Source: Acidobacteriota bacterium
Lineage (GTDB): Bacteria; Acidobacteriota; Terriglobia; Terriglobales; Acidobacteriaceae
DNA: 64,000 nt
Direction of reading: 5' to 3'
Assembly: GCA_018268915.1 (NCBI GenBank)
Contig: JAFDVQ010000003.1
Span: 1 to 64,000, forward strand
The position numbers and the translations under genes were made by a program. Below are positions 1-10,866 of this stretch, in pieces (position 1 is the first letter of the stretch; every line of letters starts with the position of its first letter). Under the pieces are notes generated by a model, which saw nothing but the letters and a program-made list of their open reading frames with translations, was not told the DNA's origin and searched no databases.

Positions 1-2
1 GC

Positions 3-110
3 CGATATCCCGAGCCCGGCTCCGACCTCGATCCGGATACCGCCCGCATGGTGAAAGAAATCCTCGCCCAAAGCCGCGAAATTGCCGCAAGCCAATCAGC
101 CAGAAGCTGA
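3..110 (+). CDS. C-terminal end of an unidentified protein (partial)
   Basis: The window opens inside a gene. One frame is open from base 3 to a TGA at 108-110 and gives 35 charged, Ala- and Ser-rich residues containing DLDPDTARMVKEILAQS, which looks like a helical tail. There is no recognisable domain, so no function is assigned. An in-frame ATG at 48 has no convincing ribosome binding site, so the piece is more likely the end of a longer upstream gene. Low confidence. Confidence 0.4.
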   Translation, partial: RYPEPGSDLDPDTARMVKEILAQSREIAASQSARS

Positions 111-455
111 GAGTCTGTTTTGAAAGGGCACGACTTCAGTCGTGCCGCCCAGATCCGACAGAAATGAGCGCAGCTTTAGCCGCTGAGGGACGATTCATAA
201 CGACTCAAAACTCAACCGCACTCCACAGATCCCATACATCCACACTTAACCTCTTCGCCATGTATTAACTACCAAAAACAGGGGAAAAATAAAAACTCAG
301 AGAGAACAACACTGGCCTGTCGGAACAGCCCAACTCCGGCCCGACAACCAGCCAGATAAAGACACCAATTCATCGCCAACCAACCTGACATCACCACACA
401 ACAGACCTGGTCCCTGCCTGGAAACCGGCCCCCAGTCCCCTTGTTCCCTAGGTCC
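111..455. other. Intergenic region with hairpin repeats, no gene seen
   Basis: This 345-base stretch lies between the end of the partial gene and the 3' end of queG. It holds the hairpin at 127-146 and a weaker stem around 167-184, then an A/C-rich stretch. Around 430-475 there is a run of near-repeats of the type CCCTAGGTCCCTAGTTCCCTG. The open frames here are low-complexity and I do not support them as genes. Confidence 0.5.
127..146. repeat. REP-like palindromic hairpin
   Basis: GGCACGACT (127-135) and AGTCGTGCC (138-146) are perfect complements around a two-base loop. The stem is followed by a second imperfect stem with the core GCTTTAGC at 173-180. Paired palindromes of this look are, as far as I know, dispersed intergenic repeats in acidobacterial genomes. 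Only one copy was noticed in this window. It could also act as a transcription terminator, but no T-run follows. Confidence 0.5.
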
Positions 456-1490
456 CTAGTTCCCTGTTCCTTCGTCTCCGCTGTTTGCAATCGCAACCGC
501 AAGGTTGCGCTTAAATCCAAGGTAGCCGGCGCGCCGGACTGGCGAGCCGTTAAACAAACGCTCCCACTGCTGCTCATCCAGCGAACTGAGCCAATCCAGG
601 GAAGGGTTCACCAATTCCTCGCGCGGCTCCAACTCCGGGTCGCTGCTGATCGGAGACTTGCGATTCCACGGACAGACATCCTGGCAAATGTCGCAGCCAA
701 AGATCTGCCGACCCATGCCCGGCATCAGCTCAGGAGCAATCTCCCCCTTGTGCTCGATAGTGAGATAGGAGATGCATTTCGTCGCGTCCATCTCGTATGG
801 CGCGGTGAGCGCGCCCGTAGGACAGGCATCGAGACAGCGCGTGCATGTCCCGCAATGATCCCTCACCAGTTGCGCCGGGCTGTCCTTCGTCGCAACGTCG
901 AGAGACGTCAGCAGCACAGACAGAAATCCGAACGAACCAAGCTTGGGATGAATCAGGCACGTGTTCTTGCCCGTCCAGCCAAGCCCCGCGGCAACCGCAA
1001 GCGAACGTTCGACGACAGGCCCGGTATCCACGTAAGCGCGCGATTCAAATTCGCCGAAGCGCTCTCGGAGTCTTGCATCGAGCGACTTCAGTCGCTTCAA
1101 CAGAACCTTGTGATAATCGCTCGGACGACGCTCACCCTTCTCATCAACTCGCGATGACCAGGCATAGCGCGCAATCCATCCACTCCGCTTGTCGTGCTCT
1201 TCAATCGAGAGTGGATGCGCTGACTTGTAGTTCGCGAAGCACACAATCGCCGATCGAGCCCACGGAAACGGAACAGCAACACGCGCGCGTACGAGTTCCT
1301 CATTCTCATCTGCGCGCTCAAGATAACGCATACTTCCAGCTCGCCCGGATCGAACCCACGATGTGAAACGGCTCGCATCGCGAGACTCATCGACATGCGG
1401 CAGCGCGACCAGCCCTGCGTTCGTGAAACCGCAGCATTGCGCAAGCTCGTAAGCTGCGTCTCCCGTGAGAGATGGAGATTCGGAATCCAA
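456..1490 (-). CDS. queG: Epoxyqueuosine reductase QueG
   Basis: Reduces epoxyqueuosine to queuosine in the anticodon of tRNAs with GUN anticodons, using a cobalamin cofactor and two [4Fe-4S] clusters in the cytoplasm. With the start used here (TTG at 1490, 344 aa) the cluster cysteines fall at C213, C216, C219 and C223, and at C239, C266, C269 and C273. The active-site segment YVDTGPVVER is at 153-162. The C-terminal part is of the expected type. The frame stays open upstream to 1718, but that extra 76-residue stretch does not look like protein of this family and holds no better start, so it is left out. The exact start is uncertain. It is divergent from the STAS gene. Confidence 0.9.
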   Translation of the reverse strand: MDSESPSLTGDAAYELAQCCGFTNAGLVALPHVDESRDASRFTSWVRSGRAGSMRYLERADENEELVRARVAVPFPWARSAIVCFANYKSAHPLSIEEHDKRSGWIARYAWSSRVDEKGERRPSDYHKVLLKRLKSLDARLRERFGEFESRAYVDTGPVVERSLAVAAGLGWTGKNTCLIHPKLGSFGFLSVLLTSLDVATKDSPAQLVRDHCGTCTRCLDACPTGALTAPYEMDATKCISYLTIEHKGEIAPELMPGMGRQIFGCDICQDVCPWNRKSPISSDPELEPREELVNPSLDWLSSLDEQQWERLFNGSPVRRAGYLGFKRNLAVAIANSGDEGTGN

Positions 1491-1798
1491 CCATGCACCT
1501 GCTGAATCAAATATATGGAACTTCTCTACATGCCACCTGCGTAGTGATATGCAGGACGATCCGGACAGCAGAGCAGCACACTCCGGACCTTCCAATGAGA
1601 CTGTTCGATTGTGAACGTGAAACAGGGTAATCGAACACTCAGCGCAGAAAGCCGGCATCCAGGGCGCCTCTATCCTGTGTAGTTTCAGCAGATTGATTTG
1701 GCGATCTTTGGCTGGCAAGGTGCAATGAAAGGAAACAAGAGAAGCTGACTCCTCCGTTTCCGTCGGCTTTTCCTGAGAGTGCCGCAGATCGGCATATC
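1491..1798. other. Intergenic region between queG and STAS gene
   Basis: No gene is supported in this divergent gap, which must hold both promoters. It contains an 8-bp inverted repeat, GTTCGATT (1603-1610) and AATCGAAC (1629-1636), and a short hairpin TGCCG/CGGCA at 1780-1794 just before the ribosome binding site of the STAS gene. Neither is assigned a function. Confidence 0.4.
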
Positions 1799-1806
1799 GA
1801 AGGAGG
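1799..1806 (+). promoter_or_regulatory. Strong ribosome binding site of the STAS gene
   Basis: GAAGGAGG lies 10 bases before the ATG at 1817. It is a near-perfect Shine-Dalgarno sequence and fixes the start of the downstream gene. Confidence 0.8.
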
Positions 1807-1816
1807 TAGTGACTTT

Positions 1817-2182
1817 ATGACTCGCAATTATCAATCCGTAGTTGAACCGCAGGTCACAGTGCCCGGCAATCTGCACGAGCTGGTGCGCGGCCAGGAACAG
1901 CGCCTGCTGAAAGAACTGGAACCAGTCGTGCGTCAGAACTCCGTGACACTCGACATGCGACAGATCGAACGCATCGATGCAGCGGGAATCTCCTCGCTGA
2001 TCTCGCTCTACGGCGCCGCGCATGCCGCAGGACACGAGTTCGCGATCGTGAATGCATCGGCGCGCGTTGCCGAGATTCTGGAGATAGTAGGGCTCGATCG
2101 CATCCTGATCTCGCACGAAGTTGCTGTGGACATGGTGCCCTGCCCCGAGGGTGCAAACTGCTACGAGATGCCGGCCGCGTAA
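1817..2182 (+). CDS. STAS domain protein (anti-sigma factor antagonist-like)
   Basis: A 121-residue single-domain STAS protein, related to SpoIIAA/RsbV-type antagonists that bind anti-sigma factors in the cytoplasm. The core IDAAGISSLISLYG spans about residues 53-66. In classical antagonists this loop reads D-S-S/T-G and carries the phosphorylated Ser; here it is D54-A55-A56-G57, so that site is missing. The protein may therefore work without kinase control or serve as a scaffold. No anti-sigma kinase gene is adjacent, so the partner is unknown. The C-terminus carries two cysteines (CPEGANC). Confidence 0.8.
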   Translation: MTRNYQSVVEPQVTVPGNLHELVRGQEQRLLKELEPVVRQNSVTLDMRQIERIDAAGISSLISLYGAAHAAGHEFAIVNASARVAEILEIVGLDRILISHEVAVDMVPCPEGANCYEMPAA

Positions 2183-2285
2183 AACCTGACGCGGCTGAGC
2201 ATCGCCGTCCCCTGCCGAACCCTCCTCCGCCTCGAAGCGCAACGTAAAATCATCTCGATCCCAAAACCAAGGACGAGAGAAACCG

Positions 2286-2834
2286 ATGCGCTCTTCCCTA
2301 CTACTCAAATCTGTTCTGTTCGCATGTGCCATCTTGCCCGCGTTTTCGACACATGCGCAGGATGCTGCATCTGCGAAAACGTTCCTCCAGTCGGTCTATT
2401 CCCGTTATTACAAGAACGATCCCGGAGTTGAGATCGCGCGTCCGCAAGCGAGACGCTATCTGCATTCGTCTCTGATTGCCCTGTTGCGGGAGGATTCTCG
2501 AGCCGTGGGCCCCGGCGAAGTCGGCGTGCTCGATGGTGATCCGTTATGCAGCTGCCAGGATTGGGACGGGATCTTCAACCTGAAGATCGATGTCCGCGAG
2601 CCCAAAGCTGACCGAGTCGAAGCGTCGGTCTCGTTTGCGCTATCTAAGAATGCAAAGCCGCAGGACAGAAGGTCGCTGATGATCACGCTTCAACTTGAAA
2701 AGGGAGCCTGGCGAGTGTGGAACGTCGTCGACCGGTCAGACGCGAAGGCCGAGTTTGATCTGCGAAGCGAATTGCAGAAGGAGATTGCATCGATGCATGC
2801 AAAGCGAACGCCAAAGCCAATCCTTAAGCAATGA
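2286..2834 (+). CDS. Secreted DUF3828-like protein
   Basis: 182 residues with an N-terminal signal peptide (hydrophobic stretch 6-19, cleavage expected after THA). The mature part fits the DUF3828 pattern: an early FLQSVYSRYY segment, YLHSSLIALL, then GDPLCSCQDWDG followed by beta-rich sequence that ends in a W-x-V-x-N strand. The molecular role of the family is not known. It ends five bases before the convergent lipocalin-like gene. Confidence 0.65.
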   Translation: MRSSLLLKSVLFACAILPAFSTHAQDAASAKTFLQSVYSRYYKNDPGVEIARPQARRYLHSSLIALLREDSRAVGPGEVGVLDGDPLCSCQDWDGIFNLKIDVREPKADRVEASVSFALSKNAKPQDRRSLMITLQLEKGAWRVWNVVDRSDAKAEFDLRSELQKEIASMHAKRTPKPILKQ

Positions 2835-2839
2835 CTTCG

Positions 2840-3286
2840 TTAGTCATGACGCCAGGTGACGGACCAGTGTTCATCGGCGCGGACTGAGTTGATGATCAAG
2901 TCTCCATTCGAGATTTGAAACGAGCGGGCGAGACTCTTGCCCACCAGCCCGCGAGTAACGGATGCCTGCACGTGGTGCGTGACCGTGTGCGCGGCCTCGT
3001 CAACGTCGTAGGTTCCATAAGAAGCTTCATATCCATTGAACACATAGTCGTTGGTCAGCGAGGACTGCGAAGGCGGATACATCAGCTGCACCGACATATG
3101 CCCATCGCGGGTGTAAATAAGCTGCCCTTTGCACCCGGTGACGCGATTCAGCTTGCCGTCGCTTCCGGGAGCGTCGATGGAGACCAGATGCCAGGTGCCA
3201 ATGAGCTGCTCCCTGTCAGACTGCGCAAAGAGAGTAGTGCCCGAGACGATTGCGATCGCGAAGGCGAGGAGGAGCTGGTGTCTCAT
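2840..3286 (-). CDS. Secreted lipocalin-like domain protein
   Basis: 148 residues with a signal peptide (cleavage expected after LFAQ). The mature part starts LIGTWHLVSI and continues GQLIYTRDGHMSVQLM, the typical opening of the Lipocalin_5 family of small beta-barrel proteins. It presumably binds a small hydrophobic ligand in the envelope, but neither ligand nor pathway is indicated. An upstream GAGGC six bases from the ATG supports the start. It converges on the DUF3828 gene with a five-base gap. Confidence 0.7.
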   Translation of the reverse strand: MRHQLLLAFAIAIVSGTTLFAQSDREQLIGTWHLVSIDAPGSDGKLNRVTGCKGQLIYTRDGHMSVQLMYPPSQSSLTNDYVFNGYEASYGTYDVDEAAHTVTHHVQASVTRGLVGKSLARSFQISNGDLIINSVRADEHWSVTWRHD

Positions 3287-3710
3287 TTTTGTGCCTCAAC
3301 GAGAAGGTACAGCCCCAGGGGCGACTGGCGCTTTCCCATTCCTGTCAGATCATTGACTGATTCTGTCGCTGCAATCAGGGACCTCGCATCTCCTTTGGTG
3401 ATATGCACCTGCGATGAGCCGCGTAAAATCTGGTCTTGAAAGCGCGCGTAAGTCCAATTGCACGTTAAGGGTCTGTGATGAGTGGCACATCGAAGTGTAT
3501 ACTTGCCGCGCTATTTCTACTTGCGATAAGGAATAGCCGAAAAGGCACAGCCCTGTGCCGGGATGAGCGTTCGCACCTGGTCAAATCAGCTCTTAAAGGC
3601 TCTGAAGCCAGACTTTCGTTCTGCCCGCCAAGGGGGTAAGCCCCAGCGAAATCTGGGCATCGTTCTTTGCGGCTATTCGCGATGAAATCAACACCGGAGG
3701 CTTTAATTCC
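3287..3710. other. Long divergent gap holding the ppdK leader
   Basis: This 424-base gap separates the lipocalin-like gene and ppdK. No coding frame is convincing. Its right half holds several stable stems inside a closing repeat (3531-3678), described separately. The left half (3287-3530) should hold the promoters, but I could not name a clear -35/-10 pair. Confidence 0.45.
3531..3678 (+). ncRNA. Possible structured RNA leader of ppdK
   Basis: GAATAGCCG (3531-3539) is exactly complementary to CGGCTATTC (3670-3678), which would close a domain of about 148 nt. Inside it are GGCACA/TGTGCC (3544-3559, four-base loop), GGGG-TAAG-CCCC (3633-3644) and an alternative CCCA/TGGG stem (3642-3657). A closed multi-stem domain ending 32 bases before the ATG is what a riboswitch or other cis-regulatory RNA would look like. 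I could not match it to a known class by eye. A free-standing small RNA is also possible. Confidence 0.35.
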
Positions 3711-6446
<2,736 letters not shown>

Positions 6447-6469
6447 ACGCAACAAGGCCAGTGATGGAA

Positions 6470-6497
6470 GGGCGTCCGCAATGCGGGCGCCCTTTTC
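6470..6497 (+). terminator. Rho-independent terminator after ppdK
   Basis: GGGCGTCCGC (6470-6479) pairs with GCGGGCGCCC (6483-6492) over 10 base pairs with one G-U, with a three-base loop, followed by TTTT. It lies 24 bases after the ppdK stop. Confidence 0.85.
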
Positions 6498-6669
6498 ATT
6501 TCCCATGGACTTACGCGGAGCGCAGTGTTTCGACCAAATTGATGGAGACGGTGCTCCATCCGAGGTAGCTGTGTTGTTTGCAGCCAGATAGCGGCAGGTT
6601 CTTCGCAGTCGCGAGTAATTCCGCCTGCCATTTCAGGAAAATCCTTCAACTTGCATCTAAGAAAATGCA

Positions 6670-7521
6670 ATGTTGATTCGGCTCGGCTATGACATACAGT
6701 TTGATATTCCTGCCATCACGCCGATGGTGGCGCTCCTCCACGTTCACCCTTCTCGCGAGCCGGACCTGAGGAAGCCGGATGTTATCGCGATTGACCCTGC
6801 CTCTGACGCGACGGAGTATATCGACGGGTTTGGGAACCGATGCACGCGATTTGTGGCGCAACCCGGGCTGATCCGGTTGGTCAACTCGACTCTGATCGCT
6901 GACTCCGGATTGCCGGACGAGGTAAATGAGCATGCCCGTGAAGTGCCGGTGGGAGATGTGCCGAATGAGTATCTTTCCTACCTGCTAAACAGCCGCTATT
7001 GTGAGGTGGACCGGTTCTCGAGTATCGCATTCGACCTGTTCGGACATGTGAGCCCGGGATGGGCACGAGTCCAGGCTATCTGCGACTGGGTGAACGCTAA
7101 GGTTCGCTTCAGCTATCCGCACGCAAGACCAACGAAGTCGGCGCTCGATGTCTACACGGAGCGCATCGGCGTGTGCCGCGACTTCCAGCATCTGGCCATC
7201 ACGTTCTGTCGCGCCATGAACATCCCGGCACGGTATGCAACGGGATATCTCGGCGATATCGGCGTGCCGTACGGCGGGCCGATGGATTTCAGCGCGTGGT
7301 TCGAGGTCTACCTAGAAGACCGCTGGTGGACAATGGACGCCAGGCACAATACGCCGAGAATCGGTCGCGTGCTGATGGCGGTGGGCCGTGACGCGTCGGA
7401 CGTGGCGATCACAACGTCTTTTGGCGAAGCGAATTTGAAGCACTTCTCGGTGGTGACAGACGAGGTGCATGCAGATCCGGCTGAGGAACCCGCGATTGCG
7501 GCCGCATCAGCCGATCAGTGA
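6670..7521 (+). CDS. Transglutaminase-like family protein
   Basis: 283 residues. The N-terminal part (about 1-100) matches the bacterial transglutaminase beta-sandwich region. The transglutaminase core follows: RIGVCRDFQHLAITFCRAMN with the nucleophile Cys169, then DFSAWFEVYL and TMDARHNTPRIGR with Asp223. In the classical core the motif before AWFE carries the catalytic His; here Ser208 occupies that place, which I believe is common in this subfamily, so activity cannot be assumed either way. No signal peptide is seen, so it is probably cytoplasmic. It converges on the VWFA gene with a 19-base gap. Confidence 0.85.
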   Translation: MLIRLGYDIQFDIPAITPMVALLHVHPSREPDLRKPDVIAIDPASDATEYIDGFGNRCTRFVAQPGLIRLVNSTLIADSGLPDEVNEHAREVPVGDVPNEYLSYLLNSRYCEVDRFSSIAFDLFGHVSPGWARVQAICDWVNAKVRFSYPHARPTKSALDVYTERIGVCRDFQHLAITFCRAMNIPARYATGYLGDIGVPYGGPMDFSAWFEVYLEDRWWTMDARHNTPRIGRVLMAVGRDASDVAITTSFGEANLKHFSVVTDEVHADPAEEPAIAAASADQ

Positions 7522-7540
7522 TCCGCTATTCAGCGAGCAG

Positions 7541-8707
7541 CTATCTCGAATCGCCGCCCGGTGCATAGTAGCCCTCGCGAGACGTGACTTGAAGATCGCC
7601 CTTGCTTGCCTTCACTGCCACTTTGTGGAAACCTCCGTCGGTGTCAGGCTTGTCGGGCGTGTAGGTGAGGACATACTGGCCCTGCAGCTCTTCTGAGATG
7701 AGCTTGTAGATCGGTTCTATGTCGTCGCGCTTCTTCGCCTCGTATCCATGTCCGCCGGTTCGGCGAGCGATCTCTTCCATGATCTTCTTGCCGTCAACGA
7801 TCGGCTTGGACTCGCGCCGCTGGCCTCCTCCGCCTGGATACCCCCCTCCCCCTCCGGGATAACCGCCGCCACCCCCGGGATAGCCAAGGCCGCCACGGCG
7901 GTTGCGTGTGAAGCCGTTATTCTCCTGCTCCTGCTGGCCGCGCGTGTAGACGGTGTAGATGGCAACATTGGCACGGTCTGCGGCGTCGACGGCGTCGTTG
8001 AGCGTGTCCTTGCTTCCGTTGTCGACCCCGTCAGAGAAGACAACGATGGCTTTGCGGCCCTGCTGATTCTTCATAAGCTCATCGCAGGCCAGGAAAATAG
8101 CGTCGTAGAGCTGGCTGGCGTTCCTGTTCCGACTTGGCCGCTGACGGTCATCGCCTGTAGTTTCGGGACCCTCGGTGTCGTCGCGGCGCTCGTGTGACGC
8201 GCTCAGGTCGTCCAATTCTCTGTGCAGCTTGTCTCGGGAAGTAGTGAAATCCTCAGAGAGTTCAACCTGGCGATCGAAGTGGATGAGAAAGAGCTGATTG
8301 CCGCTGCCGCCGGCTGCTTCTGCCGGAAGCATGGTGTCGACAAACTGCCCACCCGCCTTACGGACGTTTTCAAGCGCAGCACCGATAGGATGAGCTGTTT
8401 CAATGAGAAGGCCGAGCTTCCATGGGTCGTTCGCATCGCGTGCGAGGGTCTGGATAATCTGAGAGCGGCCGTCTTCGGTGAGGGTGAAGTCACTTTTGTC
8501 GACGGTAGGGACGAGGGCGCCCTTCTTGTCGCGGACCGTGACCGCGAGCCGCATTTCGCGACCGGGCGTTCGAAGGGTGTGAGTGGGTTTGTCTTCGGAT
8601 TTGGCTGCGGGTGCGGGGCTTTGATCCTGCGCGGGAAGCAGCGCAGAGAATGCGGCGAAAAGCAGAGCCGGAAGGGCCAAGCGGGATATGGGTTGATTTG
8701 GTGTCAT
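7541..8707 (-). CDS. VWFA-related Acidobacterial domain protein (TIGR03436 type)
   Basis: 388 residues from the ATG at 8707; a GTG at 8722 would add five. A signal peptide is followed by a beta-rich segment containing LAVTVRDKKGALVPTVDKSD and LTEDGRSQIIQT, typical of TIGR03436. A von Willebrand A-like fold follows, with KAIVVFSDGVDNGS at its centre. Where a canonical A domain has the DxSxS metal site, the sequence reads LLIETAHPIGA, so that site is degenerate. Between about 265 and 295 there is a Gly/Tyr/Pro tract with three copies of GYPGGGG. The C-terminus is LQGQYVLTYTP...GYYAPGG, normal for the family. Function is unknown; an envelope location is likely. The broken membrane-protein gene ends 17 bases upstream. 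Confidence 0.85.
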   Translation of the reverse strand: MTPNQPISRLALPALLFAAFSALLPAQDQSPAPAAKSEDKPTHTLRTPGREMRLAVTVRDKKGALVPTVDKSDFTLTEDGRSQIIQTLARDANDPWKLGLLIETAHPIGAALENVRKAGGQFVDTMLPAEAAGGSGNQLFLIHFDRQVELSEDFTTSRDKLHRELDDLSASHERRDDTEGPETTGDDRQRPSRNRNASQLYDAIFLACDELMKNQQGRKAIVVFSDGVDNGSKDTLNDAVDAADRANVAIYTVYTRGQQEQENNGFTRNRRGGLGYPGGGGGYPGGGGGYPGGGGQRRESKPIVDGKKIMEEIARRTGGHGYEAKKRDDIEPIYKLISEELQGQYVLTYTPDKPDTDGGFHKVAVKASKGDLQVTSREGYYAPGGDSR

Positions 8708-8724
8708 GGGTTCAAAGCACACTT

Positions 8725-9347
8725 TCAGTTACTTAGACGCCGGATACCGTAGAGGGTTGATTGCCAGGCGATGTGGACAGGTTTCCCGAGGAGGAGAGCG
8801 AAGTACCAGAGCCACGCGAGGCCTGCGAATACCGCCGGTATTCTTGCTAAGTGATCCGAAATCGGAACGACCGCGAGCGCTGCTGCGGTTGAGCCAGACA
8901 GTGTAATGAACGCTCCCGGCTCGAGCCACCACCGCTTGGATGGACAAGCGGGAATCCTCCTACCAGCAGCCACTGGATGCACAAAAGCATCACGAGGCAG
9001 GCGGAATCGATGACCTCGGCAGGATGATTTCTCGTTCCAACTACCCGCACAACTAGTCTCCCGAGGCGTGTTCGAGTCAGGCACGGATCATGCCAGTCCG
9101 TCATCAACACTATCGGCAAATTCACTAATCCCCCGACCTCTATCCAACGTGAATGGCCGAGATCGAACCAGTTGCAGGGATCTAGTGAAATTGGACCCTC
9201 TTCTTGGAACATCACATATTCAATTCGACTAGTTGGCGGGGAATGGCGACCCGTCTGCTGCCAGAATTGCACTGACTCCTGAACCAGACCAGGCACCGCA
9301 ATCGCCAAGTTGATTCCTGCCAGCAGCAATCCGCGGCGCCAGTTCAT
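8725..9347 (-). pseudogene. Frameshifted hypothetical membrane protein
   Basis: Two overlapping minus-strand frames appear to make one protein. The first part starts MNWRRGLLLAGINLAIAVPG at 9347 and runs through a membrane segment (VMLLCIQWLLVGGF) to HPS near 8940. The sense then moves one frame, to KRWWLEPGAFITLSG and two more hydrophobic segments ending GIRRLSN at 8725. Beyond the switch the first frame becomes Arg/Ser-rich and unlike a membrane protein. It could be a real pseudogene or a sequencing indel. No function is recognised. It sits between the envelope protein and the VWFA gene, in one direction with both. Confidence 0.6.
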
Positions 9348-10251
9348 GGCTGCAAGGGTACTCTGGGCGCGCCGAGTGGACAACCTCAGCTCGCAGATCA
9401 GAAAGCCGGCCTGAATACATAGCTTTGTTTAGCATTGCCTTCTTGTCTTTGTCCTTGTCCTGATCGCCGCCGGCTTTGTCGTCTTTACCCCATGTCCAGT
9501 AGAGACCGAGGTAGGCGTAGTTCTCAGTCTGGCCGGCGATCGAGTGGCCGTAAGCAAAAAGAAGCTGCATCGTCTCCTCGCCTTTGAGGTGCCAGTATCC
9601 GCCGGCGTCGAGCATGGTGGAGGAATGCCGCTGAGGGGGCAACGGTCCCTCGCCTCCGTGCGAGAAGATCTCGGCCGCGAGGTCGATCTTCTTGTTCACC
9701 TCACGCTTCACGAGGAATCCGCCATAGGGAAAGTCGTGGAAGCCTGTCTGCGGCACAACGACTTCACCGGCGCCTCCATCGAAGAGCCATTTGCCGGCAT
9801 TCTTCTGCATCCAAAGCGGAAGCTTGTACCAGACCTCGCCAACGCCAAGGCCTTTGCCAGAATTGCCAGTGGGAACCTCGAACATGGTAAAGGTGCCGAT
9901 CTGGGGGATGTGCTTTGACTCTTTGACGATGGCAACCTTCGCGCCAAATTCCATGTCGAGGAGACCGGCTGCCGATGGATCTTCGGCTGGGTGGATGCCG
10001 CCGAAGGGCAAGACCGTATGCAGTTGAACGCGCGGGATCGCGCCCCAGTTGAACTCGAAGGCGGGACCGGAGTAGTCGGTCTCGATGGGGGTGCCGTCGG
10101 TTGCCCCGAAGACGTAGAACTCGTAGTGCTTGAAATCGACTGGAACGGGATCGTCGACCTGAAATGGTGGCCCCTGCGCCCAGGTCCGATCCGCCGCGCA
10201 AAAGCTGGTAATCAGAAGGACGACGGAGACAGCATGACGGGAAAGGTTCAT
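9229..10251 (-). CDS. Secreted, outer-membrane channel-like hypothetical protein
   Basis: 340 residues. A signal peptide (cleavage near RTWAQG) is followed by a beta-strand-rich sequence with alternating hydrophobic residues, for example RVQLHTVLPFGG, GTFTMFEVPTGNSGKG and YAYLGLYWTWGK. This resembles the acidobacterial family often annotated as transporter or phenol-degradation-type outer-membrane barrel. No substrate is indicated. The last 45 or so residues after a KDKDKK stretch look unlike the rest and overlap the next gene's start by 119 bases, so the true stop may have been lost through an indel: a shift of one base gives TAA almost at once. The start at 10251 has a weak ribosome binding site. 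Confidence 0.6.
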   Translation of the reverse strand: MNLSRHAVSVVLLITSFCAADRTWAQGPPFQVDDPVPVDFKHYEFYVFGATDGTPIETDYSGPAFEFNWGAIPRVQLHTVLPFGGIHPAEDPSAAGLLDMEFGAKVAIVKESKHIPQIGTFTMFEVPTGNSGKGLGVGEVWYKLPLWMQKNAGKWLFDGGAGEVVVPQTGFHDFPYGGFLVKREVNKKIDLAAEIFSHGGEGPLPPQRHSSTMLDAGGYWHLKGEETMQLLFAYGHSIAGQTENYAYLGLYWTWGKDDKAGGDQDKDKDKKAMLNKAMYSGRLSDLRAEVVHSARPEYPCSHELAPRIAAGRNQLGDCGAWSGSGVSAILAADGSPFPAN

Positions 10252-10334
10252 GACCGGTCCAGTATGAAGATGCCAAAAGCTCTGATAGAGATGGGAACTC
10301 TCGATCGAGAACGCTGAGCGGCCCTTTCCGCGCG

Positions 10335-10817
10335 CTACTGGGCCAGGGCCTGCTTGACTGCTTCGCTGACCAGGCGGCCCTCGGCGCGGACTCCGGCCTG
10401 CTGTAAGCGAGACTGCACAGCTTTGATGACCGGGCCCATTTCTTTTGGCGTGGGAGCCTTGCCCGTTGCATTGGCGTGTTCGGCGATGACCTCAGCCACC
10501 AGAGCGCGCAGTCCGGCTTCGTCAAGAGCCTTCGGCAGGAACTCTTCGATGACGACGATCTCCGCAGCTTCCTTCGCAGCGAGCTCAGGCCGGTTGCCCT
10601 TGGTGAAGGCGTCGATGGAATCGCGGCGCTGCTTGATCATTGTTGCGAGCGTCTGCTGCTCTTCGGCAGCATCGAGTGGGGCGCGCTTGTCGATGGATTT
10701 GTTTTTGAGCGCGGTCTTGATGAGGCGGAGCGTGCCAACGCGCTCGGCGTCGTGGAGCTTCATCGCGGTAATGACCTGCTGGCTGATCTGCGCTTCCAGT
10801 GCGCCTGCTTCACTCAT
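10335..10817 (-). CDS. GatB/YqeY domain protein
   Basis: 160 residues, the usual length for the stand-alone YqeY family, which is related to the tail domain of the GatB subunit of tRNA-dependent amidotransferase. Typical segments are RVGTLRLIKTALKNK, EEQQTLATMIKQRRDS, and the C-terminal APTPKEMGPVIKAVQSRL. The family may bind tRNA, but its role in bacteria is not settled. The start at 10817 is chosen because GAGGAAGGGA lies just upstream; the frame runs open further 5' without family similarity. It lies between the GH36 gene and the envelope protein, same strand. Confidence 0.9.
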   Translation of the reverse strand: MSEAGALEAQISQQVITAMKLHDAERVGTLRLIKTALKNKSIDKRAPLDAAEEQQTLATMIKQRRDSIDAFTKGNRPELAAKEAAEIVVIEEFLPKALDEAGLRALVAEVIAEHANATGKAPTPKEMGPVIKAVQSRLQQAGVRAEGRLVSEAVKQALAQ

Positions 10818-10866
10818 GGTGTTCCCTTCCTCACATGTCGATTTTAAATGAGCAGATTTGCGCCGA

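Noticed and set aside
269..577. Minus-strand open frame of 102 residues near the left end
   Set aside because: Overlaps the end of queG, low-complexity composition, no ribosome binding site.
1751..1806. CCTCC upstream of the STAS gene as an anti-Shine-Dalgarno switch
   Set aside because: Only five bases of complementarity to GGAGG; too little without conservation.
6670..7521. Transglutaminase-like protein as a dead enzyme because of Ser208
   Set aside because: I believe the Ser is common in this subfamily, so its presence alone does not show inactivity.
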